From contig JAATGE010000660.1 of NCBI GenBank assembly GCA_015654825.1, forward strand, positions 1 through 10,857: a stretch of 10,857 bases of DNA, read 5' to 3'. Positions 1-5,331 of the stretch are shown here, in pieces. Positions within the stretch are counted from its first letter, which is position 1. The number at the start of each line of letters is the position of its first letter. The stretch comes from Rhodospirillales bacterium (GTDB lineage: Bacteria > Pseudomonadota > Alphaproteobacteria > Acetobacterales > Acetobacteraceae). The notes under the pieces were generated by a model. It searched no databases, was not told the DNA's origin, and was given only the letters and a program-made list of their open reading frames with translations. The position numbers and the translations under genes were made by a program.

Positions 1-308
1 CCATTCGTAGTTTTGGCTGACGAGAAGGTCTCGAGCCCTGCGGGGGAGGCGGCCGCGATGTCGTCTATGGCCAGCCGCCACGGGGTATTGATGCGCACGA
101 TCAGACTACATCCGGCCTGCCGCAGCGTCGCGGCCGAGCGTTGCAGCGAGGCGCGCGCCTGCTTCTTGGCCTCGATGGAAACCGCATCCTCCAGATCGAG
201 GATCACGGCGTCGGCGCCCGATCGCCCGGCCTTGGCGACGCGATCCTCGCGGTCCGCGGGCACGAACAGCAGCGACGTCCAAACCGGTGATCCGGTGCGT
301 GCGGTCAT
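1..308 (-). CDS. CitE/HpcH-type C-C lyase, probable citramalyl-CoA lyase (partial)
   Basis: Only the N-terminal 102 residues are in the window; the gene runs off the left edge. The start LLFVPADR (residues 13-20), then GADAVILDLEDAV (31-43) and VRINTPW (71-77), is typical of the HpcH/HpaI aldolase and citrate lyase beta-subunit superfamily, which are TIM-barrel, Mg-dependent enzymes cleaving or forming C-C bonds in malyl-CoA-like thioesters. The ATG at 308-306 overlaps the stop of the upstream hydratase gene (ATGA), so the two are probably translationally coupled. With a mesaconyl-C4-CoA hydratase-like neighbour and an Mct-like gene nearby, the likely reaction is cleavage of (S)-citramalyl-CoA to acetyl-CoA and pyruvate. 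Malyl-CoA or beta-methylmalyl-CoA are also possible substrates. The superfamily is clear; the substrate is inferred from context, and the metal-binding and C-terminal regions cannot be seen. Confidence 0.72.
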   Translation of the reverse strand, partial: MTARTGSPVWTSLLFVPADREDRVAKAGRSGADAVILDLEDAVSIEAKKQARASLQRSAATLRQAGCSLIVRINTPWRLAIDDIAAASPAGLETFSSAKTTN

Positions 309-1144
309 TGCGCGGCCTGCCAGGTCAGGCGTGCCGTCATCGTCTCGTGGCCGGCTTCGTCGCGGCACCAGAGGTCCATGCCGTCGGTGTCGGCTTGACC
401 ATGCAGGTCACACGGCGCGCCGGCGATCAGCGGCCGCGATCCGCGGAACGTAAAATTGCCGACCGCGCGGCCCGGATTGGCGCGCAGTGCGAGGTCCATC
501 AGCAAGGTTGCGACGTAGGGGCCCTGTACCACCAGGCCGGCATAGCCTTCTTCGCGCGCGTAGCCATGATCGTAGTGGATCCGGTGGGCGTTGAACGTGA
601 GGGCGGAAAACCGGAACAGCTGCACGGGATCGGGTGTCAACCGGCGGGTGGTATCGCTCGGCCGGGGCGGCGGCGCGGCCGGGGCAGGGGCTTCGCCCGC
701 GGCGTCGCGATAGACCAGGGTCTGCACCTCGCTCACCGCCAGCGTATCCTGCGCGTAGATCTCATGCGTTACGCTGACGAAGACCAGATCACCGGAACCG
801 CCGCGCTTGTGCGTCACATCCGTGATGGATGAACGGCGCTGCAGGGGCGCATCGGCGGCGATTGTGCCGTGAAACGCAACGGTGCCCCCCGCCCACATGC
901 GCCTCGGCAGCGGCACCGGCGGCAGAAAATCGCCGCGCGCGGGATGGCCGTCGTGATCGAGGCGGGATTGCCGGACTCTCGGCAGAAAATACAGCCAGTG
1001 GCCCAGCGGTGGCACGGCGTCCGGCGGCCACGGGGGGGCGGCATGGTCCAGCAGCGCGGCCAACCCGGCGAGGGGGCCGCGCGAGGCACAATCGGACTCC
1101 ACCGAAGTGCGGCCGATCCAGCTGCGCAGGTGCGCGATATCGAT
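305..1144 (-). CDS. meh: MaoC/FAS1-like hydratase, probable mesaconyl-C4-CoA hydratase
   Basis: This is a two-domain hot-dog hydratase of about 279 residues. The N-terminal FAS1-like dehydratase half contains GHWLYFLP, the FLPPVPLPRRMWAGG segment and ITDVTHKRGGSGDLVFVSV. The C-terminal MaoC-like half contains SALTFNAHRIHYDHGYA with the expected catalytic-type Asn and His (about N185 and H190), then YAGLVVQGP. The family (3-methylfumaryl-CoA/mesaconyl-C4-CoA hydratase) hydrates mesaconyl-C4-CoA to citramalyl-CoA, and the coupled lyase downstream fits. The start is a problem. The conserved N-terminal motif HLRSWIGRT lies in frame upstream of the first GTG (1102), and there is no ATG, GTG or TTG before the stop at 1198-1196. 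A good ribosome site (AGGGAG) sits 8 nt before an ATC at 1144-1142, so I start there. If GTG 1102 is used, the protein loses the motif and has 265 residues. Itaconyl-CoA hydratase is an alternative function. Confidence 0.8.
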   Translation of the reverse strand: MDIAHLRSWIGRTSVESDCASRGPLAGLAALLDHAAPPWPPDAVPPLGHWLYFLPRVRQSRLDHDGHPARGDFLPPVPLPRRMWAGGTVAFHGTIAADAPLQRRSSITDVTHKRGGSGDLVFVSVTHEIYAQDTLAVSEVQTLVYRDAAGEAPAPAAPPPRPSDTTRRLTPDPVQLFRFSALTFNAHRIHYDHGYAREEGYAGLVVQGPYVATLLMDLALRANPGRAVGNFTFRGSRPLIAGAPCDLHGQADTDGMDLWCRDEAGHETMTARLTWQAAQ

Positions 1145-1284
1145 CTTGCGTGCTCCCTGCCTGGCCGCTGTCCCGCGGCCGCTCCGGGCCGCGCGTTACT
1201 CGCTTCATGCAGCATCGGCGGCTGCGGAACAGACTCTAAATACTGCCATCACCTGAGTAAACCTCATGCGCGATGCGCGCCCGG

Positions 1285-1309
1285 CGGATTTATGATGCCG
1301 GATTTATGA
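1285..1309 (+). promoter_or_regulatory. 11-bp direct repeat upstream of the P450
   Basis: CGGATTTATGA occurs twice, at 1285-1295 and 1299-1309, starting 14 bp apart. The pair lies in the 280-bp gap between the divergent hydratase and P450 genes. The first copy includes TATGAT (1291-1296), close to a sigma-70 -10 box, but no good -35 is visible upstream of it. The pair could be a regulator binding site or a chance duplication; no regulator gene is present in the window. The assignment is tentative. Confidence 0.25.
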
Positions 1310-1325
1310 CGAATGGAGGGCGTGG

Positions 1326-1397
1326 ATGAGAAATTCTAATGTTCCTGCTTTCAGGCTGTGCCGTATGGTCGGGCTAAAGACCGACGCCAGGGACTGA
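1326..1397 (+). CDS. Possible 23-residue leader peptide upstream of the P450
   Basis: A short open frame starts at ATG 1326, five bases after a strong ribosome site GGAGGG (1315-1320), and ends at TGA 1395-1397. It ends 27 nt before the P450 start codon. The translated sequence (MRNSNVPAFR followed by LCRMVGLKTDARD) has no recognised domain and no run of a single amino acid that would suggest attenuation. The ribosome site is as strong as any in the window, which is the only real evidence. It may be translated as a leader coupled to the P450, or the Shine-Dalgarno match may be chance. Confidence 0.25.
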   Translation: MRNSNVPAFRLCRMVGLKTDARD

Positions 1398-1424
1398 ACC
1401 GAACGATTGCACAGGGAGCGTTGC

Positions 1425-2705
1425 GTGGCCGACGTAGATTTAAATCCGGGCGTGGCGCAGGACGATGTAAACCTGACCAGCCCTGTGTTCTTCGCACACG
1501 GCGATCCACACGCGATCTGGCGCCGCCTGCGCGCGGAGGACCCGGTTCACTGGACTTCCGGTCGCCTGACACGGAAATTCTGGTCCGTCACGCGCTACGC
1601 CGATGCGCGCTTCGTATTCATGAACGACACGCGCATCTTCAGCGTTCAGCGCAGTGGCGCCAACCTGCCCATGGGCCCGGAATTCGAGGATCCGGCCTCA
1701 TCGTTCTTTACTGAAATGTCCACCAGCGGACAGCAGCTTTCCGTCATGGACGGCGTTCCGCACAGCGACCTGCGGCGTTATTTTTCCGATACATTCAGCC
1801 GCAAGGGCGTCGATGGGCTGGAGCACATGGTGCGCACCATCACCACCGACACGATCGACGCGCTGCTGGAACGCGGCGAGTGCGACTTTTCGACCGAGTT
1901 CGCCGGTTTCGTTCCAACGGCGGTGATCTCGGCCATACTCGGCGTTCCGAAGGACCGCTGGAACGATCTGTATCGCTGGACCAGCATGCTGGCAGCCCCC
2001 GAGGATCCGGAATTCAGCGTCGGCACGCCGCTCGAAACCAACACGGCCGGCGTCACCAATATCATGGAAACCTGCGCCACGCTGGCGGAGGAATTTCGCG
2101 GCAAGGGACAGGACAACCTGCTGACAGTCATGACCCGCGCTGAAATCGAGGGGAAACCACTGACGCGCATGCAGCTCGGTTTCAACGGCCTGATGTTCTT
2201 CGGCGCCGGTCACGAAACCACGCGCTCCTCAATGAGCACCGGGCTGGCCGAGCTGCTGCGCCACCCCGACCAGCTCGACTATCTGTATCATAATCGACAC
2301 GATCCGGAAGTTCTGCGGGTGGCGTCCGACGAGTTCGTGCGCTATAGCTCGCCGCTGACGCACACGTTGCGCACAACGACCGAAGATACCGTGATCGGTG
2401 GCCAGCCGGTCAAACAGGGCGACTGGGTCGTGGTCTGGTTCCACGGCGCCAATCGCGATCCGGCGGCCTTCCCCGATCCCGAGCGCTTTGATGTTACCCG
2501 TGCACCCAACCCGCATCTCGGCTACGCTGTGGGGAAACATTTCTGCCTCGGCGCGCACCTCGCGCGCCTGGACATGCAGATCATGCTCGAGGTGCTGCTG
2601 GACCGCCTCGACGAAATCGAACTCGCGGCGCCGATTGAGATGTCGAGTTCCAATCTGTTTTGGGGCATCAAGCATATGCCTATCCGCTTTAAGCGCCGTG
2701 GCTAG
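1425..2705 (+). CDS. Cytochrome P450 (soluble bacterial class)
   Basis: This is a 426-residue soluble P450 with no membrane anchor. The main landmarks are all present: the C-helix segment DGVPHSDLRR (109-118), the I-helix oxygen-activation motif GAGHETT (260-266), the K-helix ExxR as EFVR (303-306), the NRDPAAFPDPERFD meander segment (343-356), and the heme loop GYAVGKHFCLG with thiolate ligand Cys374. It should insert one oxygen atom from O2 into an organic substrate, using electrons from a separate ferredoxin and reductase; neither is encoded in the window. The heme loop starts Tyr-Ala where Phe-Gly is usual. I chose GTG 1425 because AGGGAG (1413-1418) lies 6 nt upstream; an in-frame TTG at 1407 lacks this. 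The gene is opposite in direction to the CoA-ester genes on both sides and ends at a repeat cassette. The family is certain; the substrate is unknown. Confidence 0.96.
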   Translation: MADVDLNPGVAQDDVNLTSPVFFAHGDPHAIWRRLRAEDPVHWTSGRLTRKFWSVTRYADARFVFMNDTRIFSVQRSGANLPMGPEFEDPASSFFTEMSTSGQQLSVMDGVPHSDLRRYFSDTFSRKGVDGLEHMVRTITTDTIDALLERGECDFSTEFAGFVPTAVISAILGVPKDRWNDLYRWTSMLAAPEDPEFSVGTPLETNTAGVTNIMETCATLAEEFRGKGQDNLLTVMTRAEIEGKPLTRMQLGFNGLMFFGAGHETTRSSMSTGLAELLRHPDQLDYLYHNRHDPEVLRVASDEFVRYSSPLTHTLRTTTEDTVIGGQPVKQGDWVVVWFHGANRDPAAFPDPERFDVTRAPNPHLGYAVGKHFCLGAHLARLDMQIMLEVLLDRLDEIELAAPIEMSSSNLFWGIKHMPIRFKRRG

Positions 2706-2719
2706 GGCGGATAGGTAAG

Positions 2720-2749
2720 CGAAAAGCAAAGGCCAGGGCTCTGCCCTGG
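2720..2749 (-). terminator. Possible terminator for the mct transcript
   Basis: Read on the minus strand, the last hairpin met by a transcript leaving mct is CCAGGGC-AGA-GCCCTGG (2749-2733). It is followed by the pyrimidine-rich tail CCTTTGCTTTTCG (2732-2720). A GC-rich stem plus a T-rich tail is the intrinsic terminator pattern, although the T run is interrupted. The transcript would first pass through the inverted copy at 2921-2973. Confidence 0.5.
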
Positions 2750-2779
2750 ACCCGCTGGGGCCAGTAGGCCCCAGACCCC
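2728..2779 (+). repeat. Double-hairpin repeat, copy A (forward)
   Basis: This GC-rich unit is made of two perfect stem-loops. The first is CCAGGGC-TCT-GCCCTGG (2733-2749). The second, at 2755-2774, has the 8-bp stem CTGGGGCC/GGCCCCAG around the loop AGTA. It is nearly identical to the copy at 6139-6190 and is inverted relative to the copies at 2921-2973 and 6278-6327. It lies 22 bp after the P450 stop. I recall similar GC-rich repeats from Acetobacteraceae and related alphaproteobacteria, but cannot verify that here. Confidence 0.9.
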
Positions 2780-2920
2780 ATTTAATTTTTGTTCCGAATC
2801 CGATACCGGCTTCAAGCCGTTTTGCCAGACTCTTCGATCCTATCCGAATCGCGCGCCAAGGCAGGCGGCCAGACATGTCGGTCCGCTCGGCGTCAACGCC
2901 AATCTCGGAACAAATAAAAT
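2780..2920. other. Core of repeat cassette 1 between copies A and B
   Basis: This is a non-coding core of about 140 bp. Its two ends extend the inverted repeat: the left end has AATTTTTGTTCCGA (about 2784-2797) and the right end, read in reverse, has AATTTTATTTGTTCCGAG. The paired arms are therefore about 70-75 bp each with a small indel. A short hairpin CGGCT-TCA-AGCCG lies at 2807-2819. No credible gene is seen. This AT-rich extension is absent from the second cassette. Confidence 0.7.
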
Positions 2921-2973
2921 TGGGGTTTGGGGCCTAAGGCCCCAACGGGGTCCAGGGGCAGAGCCCCTGGCCT
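2921..2973 (-). repeat. Double-hairpin repeat, copy B (inverted)
   Basis: This is the inverted partner of copy A. Its hairpins are TTGGGGCC-TAA-GGCCCCAA (2927-2945) and CCAGGGGC-AGA-GCCCCTGG (2952-2970). Compared with copy A, one stem has changed both ends (CTG/CAG to TTG/CAA), and the other has gained one G on the left arm and one C on the right arm. Pairing is preserved in each case. Confidence 0.9.
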
Positions 2974-2981
2974 TCTCTTGT
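2952..2981 (+). terminator. Possible terminator for the P450 transcript
   Basis: On the plus strand the outermost hairpin of copy B, an 8-bp perfect GC-rich stem (2952-2970), is followed by the pyrimidine-rich stretch CCTTCTCTTGT. A P450 transcript would pass through copy A first and end here, just before the 3' end of the convergent mct gene. The T tract is weak, so this is a moderate call. Confidence 0.45.
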
Positions 2982-2989
2982 CCTCAACC

Positions 2990-4216
2990 TCACCCCATCC
3001 TGCGCGACACCGGCCCCACCACCTCGCGGTCGTGCAAATCCGCGATCGCGGCGGTCGATAGTCCGAGCACGTCTTGCAGCACCTCACCGGTGTGCTGGCC
3101 CAGCAACGGCCCGGGCAGCGGCGGTGTCGGTGGGCAGGCGGAACAATCGATCGGGCTTGCCGGCGTGAGCGCAACGCCGATGCCAGGATGATCAACGTCA
3201 CTAAACAGCCCGCTGGCGCGCGAGCATCGCGGGTCCTCGGCTACGAGTTGTTCGAATGTCTGGTAGGGGCCCCAGCAGACGCGCGCTGCATCGAGCAGGG
3301 TGCGAGCCTGCGCCAGTGTGCGTGCGGCAAACCAGGGTTCGAGCAAATGGGCGATTGTATCGCGGGCCGCGAAGCGGTCGCCATCGCGGCTCAGGTCGCG
3401 GCCATTGTCGCGCTCGTAGGCCGCGATCGCGTCGCCGATGCTAGTTGCGCGGCACAGCGCCTTCCACTGGCCGATGCTGACCGCGGCCACCATCAGCCGC
3501 CGCCCATCGCTGGTCGCGAAATCCCGGCCGAACGCACCGTAGATGTCGTTACCGTAACGTGCGCGCCCATGGCCGCCGAGCTCCACTTCGGCGGTCAGCC
3601 CCATGTCGGCAACGATGGCGCAGGCGACGTCGGAAAGCGCGATCCGAATAAGCTGGCCTTGGCCGGTCTTGCGGCGATGGCGATCGGCGGCAAGGAACGC
3701 GGTTGCCGCGGTCTGGCCGCAAATGAAATCCCACGCCGGCAGCACATGATTGACCGGCAGCGTTGCGTCCGCGGGACCTGTCGCGTCCGGAAATCCGACG
3801 GCGCAGTTGACCGTGTAATCCAGCGCGGTCGATCCGTCACGATTGCCGACAATGCTGATCATGATGAGATCGCCGCGCCGCTTGCGCAGCGCGTCCTGAT
3901 CGAGCCAGCCTGTGGCCGGCAGATTGCTGACGAACAGCCCTCGGTCGTCGCCGGGCGCCGTTACGATGGCCTGCGCAAGCTCGCGCCCCTCCGGTTTGCG
4001 AAGGTCGATCGCCACCGATTTCTTGCCCTTGTTCAGCCCCGCCCAATACAGGCTGTGGCCGCCCGGCCCGAGCGGCCACCGGTGGTAGTCGATCCCGCCC
4101 TCGATCGGGTCGATGCGGATGACTGTCGCCCCGAGCTTGGCCAGCGACATGGTCGCGAACGGCGCCGCGATGAAGGCGGCGTGTTCGGTAATTTGCATGC
4201 CGGAGAGTATGGACAT
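2990..4216 (-). CDS. mct: Class III CoA-transferase family, probable 2-methylfumaryl-CoA isomerase (mesaconyl-CoA C1-C4 transferase)
   Basis: This is a 408-residue CaiB/BaiF-fold protein. Features I recall from the Chloroflexus-type 2-methylfumaryl-CoA isomerase run through the sequence: AAFIAAPFATMSLAKLGA (13-30), IRIDPIEGGIDYHRWPLGP (33-51), YWAGLNKGKKS (57-67), DYTVN (133-137), PVNHVLPAWD (154-163), RYGNDIYGAFGRDF (about 209-222) and GPYQTFEQLVAEDP near the C-terminus. Asp163 in the PAWD segment is at the expected place for the catalytic Asp of the family. The enzyme moves CoA within one molecule, from C1 to C4 of mesaconate, making the substrate of the hydratase. The ATG at 4216-4214 matches the family N-terminus, although no strong ribosome site precedes it. 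The P450 separates it from the hydratase gene. Itaconate or another dicarboxylate CoA-transferase is the main alternative. Confidence 0.87.
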   Translation of the reverse strand: MSILSGMQITEHAAFIAAPFATMSLAKLGATVIRIDPIEGGIDYHRWPLGPGGHSLYWAGLNKGKKSVAIDLRKPEGRELAQAIVTAPGDDRGLFVSNLPATGWLDQDALRKRRGDLIMISIVGNRDGSTALDYTVNCAVGFPDATGPADATLPVNHVLPAWDFICGQTAATAFLAADRHRRKTGQGQLIRIALSDVACAIVADMGLTAEVELGGHGRARYGNDIYGAFGRDFATSDGRRLMVAAVSIGQWKALCRATSIGDAIAAYERDNGRDLSRDGDRFAARDTIAHLLEPWFAARTLAQARTLLDAARVCWGPYQTFEQLVAEDPRCSRASGLFSDVDHPGIGVALTPASPIDCSACPPTPPLPGPLLGQHTGEVLQDVLGLSTAAIADLHDREVVGPVSRRMG

Positions 4217-4383
4217 CGCTGGGGCGCGCTCGCTGTTGCAACCGAGGTCAGCGTTAGGGCACGAAGCGCGCCGATGCCGACGAGTTTTTCTGATCGGCCA
4301 CGACAATACCGCAAAATCGGCTGCGCCACCCTCGCGTTCGACGCGCGCACATCATATCCGCTATCGGGAAGGAGCCTCGTCCA
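4217..4383. promoter_or_regulatory. Divergent control region between mct and the esterase operon
   Basis: This 167-bp gap must hold promoters for mct on the minus strand and for the hydrolase-crotonase pair on the plus strand. Its centre is locally AT-richer (about 4284-4316). I could not find a convincing -35/-10 pair or a clean operator palindrome. The only clear signal is the ribosome site GGGAAGGAG (4366-4374), nine bases before the hydrolase ATG. Confidence 0.4.
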
Positions 4384-5331
4384 ATGGGTGCCGCAGACGA
4401 CATAGACGCCGAAATACTCCTGGCCCGCGCACGGCAGGTGGCGGCAGTGGAACCGTTCGACGTGACGCGTTTGCCTGCGGCGGAGGGACGCGCGCGGATG
4501 AACGCGGCGGCATCGCCGTTGAATGATGGGCAGCCGCCCATGGCGCACATCGAAGAGTATTCCGTCCGCGGCGACGACGGAAATCTGCGCGTCCGGCTCT
4601 ACACTCCGCCGGGGGCCGGCGACGGCGCGATCCTCTTTATTCACGGCGGCGGCTGGTTCGCCTGTGATGTCGATACGCATGACCGAACGATGCGTTTCCT
4701 CGCGCGCGAGAGTGCCACGCGCGTCATTGGTTTCGACTACCGGCTGGCCCCCGAACACCCTTTTCCGGCTGCCCTGCAGGATACGGCCAGCGTCTGGCGC
4801 TGGCTGGCGGACGGCCCGCTCGGTCTGGGCGCGGGCGGGGTCGCATTGGCGGGCGACAGTGCCGGCGCGAACCTGGCGCTGGCGCTGACCTTGCGCGAGC
4901 GGGATGCCGGGCGAAAACTCCCGGCCGGGCTGGGCCTGGCCTACGGTTGCTATGCGCCCGGAGTGGAAACCCAAAGCAGGCAACGATACGGCGACGGCAG
5001 CTACGGTCTTACCGGCGAGCGGATGGATTGGTTCTGGGCGGGCTATCTCGGATCCGAACCGCAATCAAATGAAGCGGCGCCGTTGCATGCACGGCTCGAA
5101 GGTCTGCCGCCGGTGTATGTCGGCATTGCGGAATGCGACGTGCTGGCGGACGAGAACCGGCTGCTCGCGGCGCGGCTGCAGCAAGCGGGTGTTGCCACTC
5201 ACATCGAGCTTTGGCCCAGGACAGTGCACGGCTTTCTGCAAATGACCCGCGATTCGGAACTCGCCAGGCGGGCGGTGGCTTCGCTCGCCGCCGCCCTGGT
5301 GGGTTTTCTCGGCGCGGCGGCAACGCCATGA
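4384..5331 (+). CDS. Alpha/beta hydrolase, hormone-sensitive lipase (HSL) family esterase
   Basis: This is a 315-residue carboxylesterase-like protein. It has the HSL oxyanion-hole motif HGGGW (87-91), the family signature YRLAPEHPFPA (119-129), and the nucleophile elbow GDSAG with Ser159 (157-161). The rest of the triad is Asp252 (in ECDVLADE) and His282 (VHGF). No signal peptide is seen, so it should be cytoplasmic. The family hydrolyses esters of small to medium acyl or alkyl groups; the true substrate cannot be read from the sequence. The start ATG has a strong AAGGAG (4369-4374) nine bases upstream. The stop overlaps the start of the crotonase gene as ATGA (5328-5331), indicating coupled translation and a shared role, perhaps releasing an acid that is then handled as a CoA thioester. 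Confidence 0.93.
   Translation: MGAADDIDAEILLARARQVAAVEPFDVTRLPAAEGRARMNAAASPLNDGQPPMAHIEEYSVRGDDGNLRVRLYTPPGAGDGAILFIHGGGWFACDVDTHDRTMRFLARESATRVIGFDYRLAPEHPFPAALQDTASVWRWLADGPLGLGAGGVALAGDSAGANLALALTLRERDAGRKLPAGLGLAYGCYAPGVETQSRQRYGDGSYGLTGERMDWFWAGYLGSEPQSNEAAPLHARLEGLPPVYVGIAECDVLADENRLLAARLQQAGVATHIELWPRTVHGFLQMTRDSELARRAVASLAAALVGFLGAAATP

Noticed and set aside
814..1215. A frameshift joining an ATG frame at 1215 to the hydratase, as an explanation for its missing start.
   Set aside because: The hydratase frame already contains the conserved N-terminal motif right after a good ribosome site. The other frame adds nothing family-like.
2706..2989. The inverted repeat pair as an insertion sequence or classical MITE.
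   Set aside because: There is no transposase, no clear target-site duplication at the ends, and the position at convergent gene ends fits termination better. A REPIN-like origin is left open in the findings.
3074..4405. A 443-codon open frame on the plus strand opposite mct.
   Set aside because: It mirrors mct, has no domain-like motifs and is rich in Arg/Ala shadow composition. The minus-strand protein matches a known family over its whole length.
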